Assembly: GCF_002005145.1 (NCBI RefSeq)
Contig: NZ_CP019698.1
Location: 868,001-932,000, forward strand
Direction: 5' to 3'
Source of the DNA: Desulforamulus ferrireducens
Lineage (GTDB): Bacteria; Bacillota; Desulfotomaculia; Desulfotomaculales; Desulfotomaculaceae
Length of the DNA stretch: 64,000 nt
Of this stretch, positions 36,949 to 44,818 are shown piece after piece. Position 1 is the first letter of the stretch. Each line of letters starts with the position of its first letter. The position numbers and the translations under genes were made by a program. The notes beneath the pieces were generated by a model. That model had not been told where the DNA came from. It did not search any database and was given only the letters and a program-made list of their open reading frames with translations.

Positions 36949-37321
36949 ATCTCCATATTCTCATGGAAAACTTTGAAAAGCAAGTTATTTTTTTGCATAT
37001 TTTTAGCTTTAATGCCACCCTTGTCCCACCTAATAGGATTGACAATTCCTCACCTGTTAGCACAAGGGTCTGTTCTTCACCGGACGTTGGCCACCGAAAA
37101 TGTCCTTTTTCCAGACGTTTGAAGTGAAGCCAGAACCCGTCGCCATCCCATTCCAATATTTTTATGCGGTCGCGGCTTCTGTTGCAGAATACGAACAGTG
37201 CCCCGTCACATGGGTCAAGTTTGAAACTCCCTTCCACAATGGCCGCAAGCCCGTTGATGCTTTTCCGCATATCTGTGTGACCGCAGGCGAGAAATACCCG
37301 TTTTCCGGCCAGGCTTAGCAT
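36911..37321 (-). CDS. tnpB: IS66 TnpB with altered C-terminus (copy C)
   Basis: The first ~106 residues equal the copy A protein. A deletion of about 36 bases after ALKL removes the normal RRKELLGKRIT ending and stop. The frame then reads through what was spacer and into the start of tnpC, giving 136 aa. Whether the altered protein works is unknown. Confidence 0.85.
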   Translation of the reverse strand: MLSLAGKRVFLACGHTDMRKSINGLAAIVEGSFKLDPCDGALFVFCNRSRDRIKILEWDGDGFWLHFKRLEKGHFRWPTSGEEQTLVLTGEELSILLGGTRVALKLKICKKITCFSKFSMRIWRYGNCKQLDRNNS

Positions 37322-37707
37322 AGCTGTTTAAACAGGCCAAGCAGTGCGGCTATCTTTTCTACCGGATAGGCGCTGTCCGCAGCAATCCGCATTCCTCCAA
37401 GTTCAATGCGGATTTCACTCTGTTTGGCATCGTTGTGGACAGGAAACTTTTCAGGTGCGTCTGTAATTTTCAATTCGGCAAATCCTGGTGGGACTAGGCA
37501 AGGCAGCTTTGCGTGCTCAGTTCGAATTTCTGTTAGTTGTTCACAGGCAGCTTCTCGCAGCTTCCTTTGCCAATAGTAGTAGGTGTTTTCACGGAATCCC
37601 TCGTTTGCACAGAAGGCTTTAATACTAAGGCCGCTTTCATTTTTTCTGCGCACGATCTGTGCCCAGTGTGCCAGGCGGTATTCCGCAGCAATTTCTCTAG
37701 TATTCAT
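37315..37707 (-). CDS. tnpA: IS66 accessory protein TnpA (copy C)
   Basis: A 130-aa protein identical by eye to the one at 23173; it overlaps tnpB by seven bases. Its upstream region is interrupted by IS3 about 43 bases before the start, which may change its expression. Confidence 0.9.
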   Translation of the reverse strand: MNTREIAAEYRLAHWAQIVRRKNESGLSIKAFCANEGFRENTYYYWQRKLREAACEQLTEIRTEHAKLPCLVPPGFAELKITDAPEKFPVHNDAKQSEIRIELGGMRIAADSAYPVEKIAALLGLFKQLC

Positions 37708-37824
37708 ATTGCTGATACTCCTGTTCGTCTTGAATTACCACTAGTGGTTTCTATTTAGCCCCCTAACCAGATTTGAGTCCTCCACTCTTATTGAGGTAAA
37801 ATAATAAGTGCGGAGGAGATAATT

Positions 37825-38157
37825 ATGCAAAGAAAGAGATATCCTAAAGAATTGAAGGATCAGCTGGTTCGGGAAGTTAAAGAAGCAGGTAGCGTTGTAC
37901 AAGTTGCCAAGAGGCATGGTATTAATGATAGAACCCTGAGTCGATGGGTTCGAGAATCTAAATATTCTTCTTGGGAAAAAGCTCCTGATGAAGCAAAGAA
38001 GATGCAAGCCTATGTTCCTTCCCCCCAAGAATTTCGCGAAATGGAGAAAGAGAATAATCAATTAAAGCAACTTCTTGGGGAAAAGGACTTGAAGATTGCC
38101 ATTTTAACCGATTTGCTAAAAAAGTCCAACCCGGGCTTCAAGACAAACTTGAAATAG
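37825..38157 (+). CDS. IS3 OrfA (type a, copy 1)
   Basis: A 110-aa DNA-binding subunit: helix-turn-helix VVQVAKRHGINDRTLSRWV and a leucine-zipper helix (MEKENNQLKQLLGEKDLKIAILTDLL). A slippery A_AAA_AAG heptamer at 38118-38124 allows a -1 shift into orfB. Confidence 0.93.
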   Translation: MQRKRYPKELKDQLVREVKEAGSVVQVAKRHGINDRTLSRWVRESKYSSWEKAPDEAKKMQAYVPSPQEFREMEKENNQLKQLLGEKDLKIAILTDLLKKSNPGFKTNLK

Positions 38158-39083
38158 CCGACAATTGGATTGCCCGGGGATATGCAAAAGCCTTCGTACT
38201 GGATACTCTGGAGATCAGTGAGTCTACCTATTACCACAGAAAGAAAAAAGGTCAGGTTCCCCAAAATCCACGTACAAATCAAGGCGGTCGGCCAATTCCA
38301 GGATACTCCTGGACAAAAGACCAGCGCCGTGTCAGTGATCTAGAGATTAAAGAATGGCTGTTAGAATTAATATCTGGCGATGAAAGCGTTTATGGATACC
38401 GAAAGCTAACTACATGCTTAAGAAGAAAACATCAGCTAGCGATAAATAAAAAGAAAGTTTATCGTCTATGTAAGGAACTTGATATTCTTTCACCCCAACG
38501 TCGGGTTTCTATTAGTCATCCACGAAGGATTGCAATTAATCGCAAAGTATCTGCTCCTAACCAACTATGGGAAATAGATATTAAATACGGTTATATTCAA
38601 GGTGAAGATCGGTTCTTTTATTTCATGGGAATCTTAGATATATATGATCGCATACTAATTGACTACCATATTGGGTTATCCTGTGAAGGAAAACATGCAG
38701 CACAATTAATTCAAAGAGCATTGTGGAAAAGAAAGCTCTTAGATAAAGAACAACGCCCTGTAATTCGTACAGATAATGGGCCACAATTTATTAGCCATGT
38801 TTTTGAGGATGCTTGTGAAACCTATAAAATCGAACATGAACGAATTCCACCCAAAACACCCAATAAAAATGCTCATATTGAATCTTTCCACTCCATACTA
38901 GAACGTGAGTGCTTCAGCAGGCATGAATTTAGGAGCTATCAGGAAGCTTATAAAAAAGTTAGAGAATTCATGGAGTTTTACAATCAGAGCAGAATCCATG
39001 GCAGTCTCTATGACCTTTCTCCCTTTGAATTCAATCAGCAGATGACTGCAGGAGAGATTAAGCCATTTGTTGTAAAGGTATAA
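38121..39083 (+). CDS. IS3 OrfB transposase (type a, copy 1), expressed by -1 frameshift
   Basis: An rve-type DDE integrase read in the -1 frame from the slippery site (KVQPGLQDKLEIADNWIARG...). It contains YGYRKLTTCLRRK, the first catalytic Asp in LWEIDIKYGY, RTDNGPQFIS, and HIESFHSILERE. No good independent start codon precedes the core, so the OrfAB fusion is the likely active product. Confidence 0.9.
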   Translation, partial: KVQPGLQDKLEIADNWIARGYAKAFVLDTLEISESTYYHRKKKGQVPQNPRTNQGGRPIPGYSWTKDQRRVSDLEIKEWLLELISGDESVYGYRKLTTCLRRKHQLAINKKKVYRLCKELDILSPQRRVSISHPRRIAINRKVSAPNQLWEIDIKYGYIQGEDRFFYFMGILDIYDRILIDYHIGLSCEGKHAAQLIQRALWKRKLLDKEQRPVIRTDNGPQFISHVFEDACETYKIEHERIPPKTPNKNAHIESFHSILERECFSRHEFRSYQEAYKKVREFMEFYNQSRIHGSLYDLSPFEFNQQMTAGEIKPFVVKV

Positions 39084-39092
39084 TATTTTTCC

Positions 39093-39219
39093 CCATTACC
39101 GCCTAATTGCTACACCCTACACCGGGAAGGTGCCTGTCAAGGGGACGCGACAGCGGCGGCGAAGCCTTTACCCTTGATTGGCACCTTCCCGGTGTAGATA
39201 ATTTTAGGGGTGGTAATGG
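39093..39219. repeat. Long imperfect palindrome in IS3-a
   Basis: Nested arms CCATTACC/GGTAATGG and ACACCGGGAAGGTGCC/GGCACCTTCCCGGTGT enclose a GC-rich core running from GTCAAGGG to CCCTTGA. It is non-coding and lies between orfB and the IS end; present in both IS3-a copies. Confidence 0.85.
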
Positions 39220-39451
39220 TGGTGCCTCTGGCAGATAAAAAAATGTAAGTCTAAGGGAATCATTGAATAAGAGTGTGTGACTCTAAAATTAGGGGGTCAA
39301 CCCGGTTTTTCAAGTTTTTCATAGCCCAGTGTATCAGTTTTGTATGTGTGATTCTAGGTGACGGCGGGTTTGTCGCTTACGTTTTTTCCTTCATATGGTT
39401 CAATTTAAATTGTTGGATTGTTGTAAATTGACAAAAGGGAGATGTTTTTTG

Positions 39452-39619
39452 TTGAAACTCGGCAGAGTGATCCTGGAACTGGAGAAGACCAGGAGGGAAC
39501 TGCTGGCTGTTAACCCTGGCGATAAAGAAAAACTTTTGGAAGCCAGTCAGAAGGTGGATAAGTTAATTGTGGAGTATTATCGGGTGAAAACTGTTTTGGG
39601 ACTAAGGAGTGAGATGTAG
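39452..39619 (+). CDS. Spo0E-like small aspartyl-phosphate phosphatase
   Basis: A 55-aa protein with the Spo0E pattern: an N-terminal helix LGRVILELEKTRREL and the signature SQKVDKLIVEYYR. Such proteins dephosphorylate Spo0A-P and delay sporulation. TTG 39452 is chosen with AAAGGGAGATG upstream. It is followed by a one-base-overlapping GTG ORF. Confidence 0.75.
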   Translation: MKLGRVILELEKTRRELLAVNPGDKEKLLEASQKVDKLIVEYYRVKTVLGLRSEM

Positions 39620-39853
39620 TGCCAGTTCAGGTTGGTAAAGAGTGGAGCAGAATACAGACTACAATGACGGTGAGAAGGTACTGTTTCTCCTCCGTCATTG
39701 GCAATGAACTGGTTACCGTCAAACAGCGTGGTTCGCTACACTAGACTTATTAACAAAGTGTGCACTCACTGCTTGCTCTACGGTGCCCAGAACAATCATC
39801 GGATTATTGATGACCACATGGTTAAGAGAGTGATCCAGGGAGAATTGGCATGA
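39619..39853 (+). pseudogene. Small ORF broken by a frameshift, next to DUF5348
   Basis: GTG 39619 opens MPVQVGKEWSRIQTTMTVRRYCFSSV and runs to TAG near 39744. A one-base shift would join it to TRLINKVCTHCLLYGAQNNHRIIDDHMVKRVIQGELA, which ends at TGA 39851-39853. The tail has the cadence of an accessory-element protein but no family is recognised. It overlaps the next gene as ATGA. Confidence 0.45.
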
Positions 39854-40074
39854 TTGTTAATGGGGTAGAAATGAAATATGACCCTCAGCAGGACCGTTGG
39901 GTTGTTGTTATGGGACACCGTGAGTATGGCCTCCACTGCGGAGAATATTTTGAAATTTGGATTGGAAAAACGAGCATTGCCTGCCGATTAGAGTTGGGTA
40001 ATGACTGGTATATTATTATGCAAGGTGCCCGATTCAATTTGCGAACCCAGGATACATATAGGGTTAAGATTTAA
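39850..40074 (+). CDS. DUF5348-type protein
   Basis: A 74-aa protein whose pattern YDPQQDRWVVVMGHREYGLHCGE and CRLELGNDWYII matches small DUF5348 proteins of Firmicute integrative elements. Its function is unknown. It probably shares a transcript with the Spo0E-like gene upstream. Confidence 0.7.
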   Translation: MIVNGVEMKYDPQQDRWVVVMGHREYGLHCGEYFEIWIGKTSIACRLELGNDWYIIMQGARFNLRTQDTYRVKI

Positions 40075-40078
40075 AGTT

Positions 40079-40118
40079 AGAAGGGAGCATTGGTGATTAC
40101 GTACCAATACTCCCTTCT
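40079..40118 (+). terminator. Terminator-like hairpin after DUF5348
   Basis: AGAAGGGAG/CTCCCTTCT arms with inner ATTGGT/ACCAAT pairing form a strong stem-loop; no clear U-run follows. Confidence 0.6.
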
Positions 40119-40252
40119 GCGGACATTCTAACCGTCAACTTGAGGACATCATACAACATCAATTTCTGGACATTATGCAGCGTCAGCGGGCTAACCCCCT
40201 AATTTTGGACACATACTCCTGTTTGCTTACACAAGCTTAGAATTTTAATTTT

Positions 40253-40380
40253 CCATCTCACCCTTATGAGGATTTTAGCCAATTCGTCCGTTCCGTCAAG
40301 GGTAAAGGCTAACGCCCTCGCTAACGCTCGCCCTTGACTTCACTCCCGAATTTGGCTGTATTATTATTGGGGTGAGATGG
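40253..40380. repeat. Long imperfect palindrome in IS3-b
   Basis: Outer arms CCATCTCACCC/GGGTGAGATGG, middle AGCCAATTCG/CGAATTTGGCT, and a core from GTCAAGGG to CCCTTGAC. Same position and same core style as in IS3-a. Confidence 0.8.
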
Positions 40381-40391
40381 AAGGAGAATAG

Positions 40392-41348
40392 TTAGAGCTT
40401 TATTTCCTTAAGCGGAGTACATTCATGCCGCCGATTCTTTTCATAAAATTCTGTGGGTGTCATATACCGTACCCCTGAATGAATCCGCTTATTATTATAG
40501 TGGTACATGAATTCGCTCACAGCTCTGTAGGCTTCAGCATATGTCCGGAACTCATGATGTCCCAGGCATTCTTCTTCCAAAATGCTGTGGAATGCTTCAA
40601 TATGAGCATTTTTGTTAGGTGTACGACATGGGATTCTTTCATGCTCAATTTCAAGTTTTTTACATTCTTCCTGAAATGTATAGCATGTATATTGAGGTCC
40701 GTTATCTGTGCGAATTACTGGTTTATTAGCGTTGTTAAGTAATTTTCTCTTCCATAAAGCCTGCTGCAATGTCCTGGCGGCATCTTTACCTTCACAACGC
40801 AGACCTATGTGGTAACCTACGATTTCCCTATCATAAACATCAATATAGGATAATACGAAGAAAAAGCGCTGCTCACCGGCTATAAAACCATATTTCAAAT
40901 CTGTTTCCCATAACTGGTTTGAATTGGTAACAATGCGGTTCTTGGCTAATCTTTTGGGCACATTCACCTTCTTTTTTCTTTGTGGCCGGAGAATTTTCAG
41001 CTCCTTGCACAGTCGGTATACTTTTTTCTTATTAATAACCAAGCCATATGTTTTCCTTAATGCTACGGTCAGTTTAACATAACCATAGGCAAAGCCTTCG
41101 TTCTCAATAAATTGAAGCAACCATTTTTTAATTTGGTCATCACTGACTATGCTTTGTTGTTTTGTATAAGAGTACCCAGGAATTGGTCTGCCCCCACTTA
41201 CTTTTCTCTGGGTATTATGTTGGTTAACTCGATAATAATAGGTTGACCGAGGTACACCAACTATTCGGAGTACAACAGCTATGGGATAACCCCTAGAGAT
41301 CCACTTTTCTGCTACTTCAATTTTGTCAGTAAGTGAGGGTTTTTCTTT
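40392..41348 (-). CDS. IS3 OrfB transposase (type b), -1 frameshift product
   Basis: A DDE integrase continuing upstream in the -1 frame from the heptamer A_AAA_AAG (41345-41351 on the plus strand). It reads SGGRPIPGYSYTKQQ, YGYVKLTVALRK, LWETDLKYGF, RTDNGPQYT and HIEAFHSILEEE. The ATG at 41120 is internal and probably not a true start. Confidence 0.88.
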   Translation of the reverse strand, partial: KEKPSLTDKIEVAEKWISRGYPIAVVLRIVGVPRSTYYYRVNQHNTQRKVSGGRPIPGYSYTKQQSIVSDDQIKKWLLQFIENEGFAYGYVKLTVALRKTYGLVINKKKVYRLCKELKILRPQRKKKVNVPKRLAKNRIVTNSNQLWETDLKYGFIAGEQRFFFVLSYIDVYDREIVGYHIGLRCEGKDAARTLQQALWKRKLLNNANKPVIRTDNGPQYTCYTFQEECKKLEIEHERIPCRTPNKNAHIEAFHSILEEECLGHHEFRTYAEAYRAVSEFMYHYNNKRIHSGVRYMTPTEFYEKNRRHECTPLKEIKL

Positions 41349-41620
41349 TTTATCAAATCTTTCAGAATAGCTATCTCAAGGTCTTTTTCCCCGAGCAGCT
41401 TTTTGAGTTGTTCATTTTCCTTGGAAATCTGATTATAATCCTGAACCAATTCAGCATCGGATGTTTTGGTAAGTTTATCTTTTTTGTGTTCCCTAACCCA
41501 ACGACCAACCATATTGGGATTCAAATCATACCGCCTTGCTACTACTGCATTATTTCCTGTTTCTAGGGCTTCCTGAATAACTTGCTGTTTAAAATCAATA
41601 GTGTACTTTTTCCTGGTCAT
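41312..41620 (-). CDS. IS3 OrfA (type b)
   Basis: A 102-aa protein with helix-turn-helix NAVVARRYDLNPNMVGRWV and leucine zipper ENEQLKKLLGEKDLEIAIL. It ends shortly after the frameshift site. Confidence 0.92.
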   Translation of the reverse strand: MTRKKYTIDFKQQVIQEALETGNNAVVARRYDLNPNMVGRWVREHKKDKLTKTSDAELVQDYNQISKENEQLKKLLGEKDLEIAILKDLIKKKNPHLLTKLK

Positions 41621-41696
41621 TTATTCATCTCCCCCCGACACCATTATTTTAACTCTTAAGAGTCTTGGTGTCCAAGATTGTTAGGGGGCTAAGAAG

Positions 41697-42450
41697 ACCC
41701 CACTCCTCAAGGAACACCACAAGGCGGGGGTGCAAGTCCCCTGTTCAGCAACATCTATTTAAATCCGTTTGACCATGCAATGGAAAGAAAAGGATACCGC
41801 CTAACTCGTTTTGCAGATGATTGGATAGTGCTTTGCAAGACTCGAGTGGAAGCGGAGAGGGCTCTACGAGATGCGAAAATGATACTGGAATCGCTAGGCC
41901 TGATTCTCCACCCGGAAAAGACTCAAATCACTAAAATAGATTGGGGATTCGAGTTTTTAGGATACAAGGTCAAACGTGGAAAAGGACTTAAGCTCCCGGA
42001 AAACAAAGTCAAAAAAGGGCCTAACAAGCGAAACATTTACGCAATCCCCACTGAAAAGTCAGTTAAACGATTTATGGATACAATACGTGAACGTACCAAA
42101 AGGAGAATTCCATTGAATCTGCGAGACCTCATTGATAGGTTAAACCCTGTAATCAGGGGTTGGGGTAACTATTACCGAAAAGCCCATGTTCGTAAATTAT
42201 TCAACAGATTACAACGTTGGATTGTACGAAGAATCTGGAGTCACCGTTACAAACGGTGGCGGAACATAGGATGGAAAAATCACCCTGAATCAATGCTGTA
42301 CGAAACATTTAAACTGGTAAACCTTCTGTCACTCATACCGGACCTAAAACTTAAGACTGCATCTACAAGATGACATAAAGGAAAGCGGATTGCGGGAAAA
42401 CTGCACGATCCGTTTGAACGAGCGGACGGAGGAAGGCGCTGGCCGACCTC
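41697..42450 (+). mobile_element. Group II intron 3' remnant with partial reverse transcriptase
   Basis: Starts inside the reverse transcriptase at GTPQGGGASPLFSNIYLNPFD, continues through the catalytic-motif region RFADDWIVLC (with the second Asp pair intact), thumb and maturase parts (VIRGWGNYYRKAH), and ends at 42373. A domain V-like stem follows (GCGGATTGCGGG...ATCCGTTT, about 42385-42416). The first half is missing up to the IS3-b boundary. Confidence 0.75.
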
Positions 42451-42499
42451 CTTCGACTCTACGCTTGCAAGGAGACGTCCAAGCAGGGAAGGGCTGAAC

Positions 42500-42850
42500 A
42501 TGATTGTGAGGGAAGTTCATGGCAAGCTCGAGAGGAAAGCAAAGAGTGGCTGCGACGGCGACTACGAATGTGCTACCTTAAACAATGGAAGAAACCCAAG
42601 ACCAAGAAAAGAAAGCTAGTAGCACTAGGAATACCGCCGGAATGGGCATCGCTGATAAGTTGTTCAAGGAAAGGGTATTGGAGATTATCCAAAACTCCAC
42701 AATTAAACAAAGCCCTTGGCCTCGCCTTCTGGCAAGAACAAGGACTTAGAAGTTTAGTCGGATACAACGAACTTCGTTCCATAACATGAACCGCCGTATA
42801 CCGAACGGTACGTACGGTGGTGTGACAGAACCGGAACGTAGGTTATGGTT
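42500..42850 (+). mobile_element. Second group II intron 3' remnant
   Basis: A separate maturase C-terminus (to 42789: EWLRRRLRMCYLKQWKKP, SRKGYWRLSKTPQL, FWQEQGLRSLVGY) is followed by a domain V-like hairpin CCGCCGTATACCGAACGGTACGTACGGTGG, about 42792-42821. It lies directly behind the previous remnant, giving two tandem intron tails. Confidence 0.72.
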
Positions 42851-43136
42851 GATAATTAAGCAAGCCAGGCAAAAAAGAGGCTGGGTCAAAAAACGGAAAT
42901 GGCCCGGCTAGATTTCTTATTGTCTTTTTTCAATAATTACGTTGTACATTAAAAATTTTTAGGGACTTGCATTTTTTTCATAGGTGAGAGGACGAGGGTT
43001 AGTCGCCCCCCTCCTACTCTATTTAAGGATATCATTATTCTAAATATGATCCAGCGACATATATTTAGTAAAATTCGAAAATTATGTCAAATTTTATTGT
43101 TATTAGCAGGATTTTTTAGATGGAGGTGCAAATATA

Positions 43137-43865
43137 ATGAGTTATTCTAACACGGAAGAGGCGACTCGATTGTCAACTACTGTATTTTATAAGAAACTAA
43201 TTATAAAGAATAGTGGTTGGGATTATTTGCTAAAATTTTTTATCGAAAAACAATACTCAAGCGAAAGAAAATCTGGTTTCCTAACAATTTCCTCCGGCCA
43301 TGATTATTATGAATTTAATTATATATATAGACAGCCTGTTTATATATGGCAGTACAACTTTAAAACAGGAACAATTGATAAGGTTGAGTCATTCACTACT
43401 GAATTAGCTGAGGTTTATATAGACAAAAGATTAGGGCTACTAGAGGCAAGAGGGAAAAAGACGGTTGTCTCAAAGTTCATAAATGAATTACACTTATCTG
43501 GGAAAGATCTTGTAATTGATGATTTAGAAGTACACCCTAAAGTAATATTAAGGTATCTAGGACATAATGGGTTAGACTTTTCTATAACAAGGGTTCGAAT
43601 AAGAGATTTTCAGATCAACGAGAATATCAGCGGCAATTGTACATTGAGGGTTAAAGGATATAAGGAGTCACTTCAGATTATTGAAGACTATTACGAGCAA
43701 ATTGATTGTATAAATTTTGAACTTAATTATTTATCTAATAAGCCAGTAAATGTGACTATTTACAAAACGGGAAGAATGGTGATAGGAAAAGTTGAGGACT
43801 TGACAGATAAAGATATATTAGAAGAATTAAGAAAAATTGTTTCCGGAGTGATTAAAAATGTCTGA
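43137..43865 (+). CDS. Unknown protein, first gene of three-gene operon
   Basis: A 242-aa soluble protein with no family recognised. It is rich in aromatic and charged residues, with alternating beta-type stretches (GFLTISSGHDYYEFNYIY, YIWQYNFKTGTI) and a helical C-terminus (DKDILEELRKIVSGVI). GATGGAGGTG precedes the ATG by about eight bases. Its 3' end overlaps the next gene by eight bases. Composition is AT-rich compared with the flanking IS elements, suggesting a transferred unit. The partner-based guess is a specificity or sensor subunit, not supported by homology. Confidence 0.75.
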   Translation: MSYSNTEEATRLSTTVFYKKLIIKNSGWDYLLKFFIEKQYSSERKSGFLTISSGHDYYEFNYIYRQPVYIWQYNFKTGTIDKVESFTTELAEVYIDKRLGLLEARGKKTVVSKFINELHLSGKDLVIDDLEVHPKVILRYLGHNGLDFSITRVRIRDFQINENISGNCTLRVKGYKESLQIIEDYYEQIDCINFELNYLSNKPVNVTIYKTGRMVIGKVEDLTDKDILEELRKIVSGVIKNV

Positions 43866-44817
43866 AGAACAAGGGGTATCGGGTAACCATTGGACCAAGG
43901 GAGCAGTTGGTCTTTTAACTAAATTAGGTTGGGAACAAAAAGGGGCGTGTAATATTGATATTCCTTGTACCCAGCACGCGTCAAGGAAAAATCCCCATGG
44001 CATAGATATTTTTTTTCAATATTTTGAGCCATACGAGAATAAGGATTTAGGTATTATTGTTGAAACAAAGAGAAGGGTATGGAGTGGTGCTAGTAGTGCG
44101 TCAATTGAAGAGTTTTTAGAGCAAACAATTTCAACATTGGAATGTGCACCTTACCACCCAACTTTTTCAGAAAAATATGATTTTTATGGTCAAGTAGAAA
44201 CAGCTCTAATTCTAATCTGGTATCATTCCAAGGATAGTAAAAGAACACCAGAATATGACCATGATAAATACTTACAGTATATATCTAAAGTTAAAGCACC
44301 TAGGAAAAGGAAAGAAATGAATGTTTTTATTGCTTCTAATTATGACATTTTACGTTGGTGCTCAATAATTGATACTGTTGAAAAAATATGCTACGAAAAA
44401 AAGGCACACTTTGATTACTATTACCCATGTATAAACCACAATAATTCTTTGAGAAAACCATACTTAAGTTTAGTCCATTTGTTTTCTGCCTATATCTTTG
44501 GGAAATTTAGCTATATAGAAGATGATGGTGAACTGGGGCGAACTAGACATGTATCTGTAGTTTTCTCTAGTGATAGGCCTACGCTTACTAATTTAATGAT
44601 TCTATATTCCGCTGTAAAGAAGTACATGCTGGACGATGTTCACGAACTTTGGCTATATTTTTATGATGATCTTCTTGAATATAGATCTTATTGTGAGCAA
44701 TTTAAACGTTCAGTTAAAGAAGAGTTAAATAAACAACAAAAGAAACTAAAGATAGAAATCCTGGAATTGCCTAGATATATCGATCCTCCAGGGTGGCTTT
44801 GGAACGGAGCTGAATAG
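43858..44817 (+). CDS. Putative PD-(D/E)XK-type nuclease, second gene of operon
   Basis: A 319-aa protein. The N-terminus has a helix (HWTKGAVGLLTKLGWEQKG), then HGIDIFFQYF (D50) and LGIIVETKRR (E69-T-K71), the D...ExK arrangement of restriction-like nucleases. The rest is helical and basic, with a long Lys-rich helix near 280-300. It overlaps the first gene by eight bases and is one base from the third. DNA or RNA cleavage is inferred from the motif only. Confidence 0.75.
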   Translation: MSEEQGVSGNHWTKGAVGLLTKLGWEQKGACNIDIPCTQHASRKNPHGIDIFFQYFEPYENKDLGIIVETKRRVWSGASSASIEEFLEQTISTLECAPYHPTFSEKYDFYGQVETALILIWYHSKDSKRTPEYDHDKYLQYISKVKAPRKRKEMNVFIASNYDILRWCSIIDTVEKICYEKKAHFDYYYPCINHNNSLRKPYLSLVHLFSAYIFGKFSYIEDDGELGRTRHVSVVFSSDRPTLTNLMILYSAVKKYMLDDVHELWLYFYDDLLEYRSYCEQFKRSVKEELNKQQKKLKIEILELPRYIDPPGWLWNGAE

Positions 44818-44818
44818 T

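Larger units (their letters stand above)
37751..39303 (+). mobile_element. IS3-family element (type a), copy 1, nested in IS66
   Basis: 1553 bp with imperfect ends CTATTTAGCCCCCTAAC and GGGTTGACCCCCTAATT (inward). A 5-bp target duplication GGTTT lies at 37746-37750 and 39304-39308. It holds orfA and orfB in a -1 frame arrangement and a long dyad downstream of orfB. An inverted copy of identical length is at 60069-61621. Confidence 0.95.
35013..39380 (-). mobile_element. IS66-family element, copy C, interrupted by IS3
   Basis: Bounded by GTAAGCGTCAAATCC (35013) and the complement of GTAAGCGACAAACCC (ending 39380). A perfect 8-bp target duplication GTTTTTTC lies at 35005-35012 and 39381-39388. 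An IS3 element sits at 37751-39303 in its left terminal region. Nearly identical to copy A apart from a short deletion in tnpB. Confidence 0.95.
40188..41696 (-). mobile_element. IS3-family element, type b
   Basis: 1509 bp with ends GGGCTAACCCCCTAATTTTGG and CTTCTTAGCCCCCTAAC (inward), clearly related to the type-a ends but with different proteins. No target duplication is seen. It abuts a truncated group II reverse transcriptase. It also has a long dyad (40253-40380) downstream of orfB. Confidence 0.88.
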
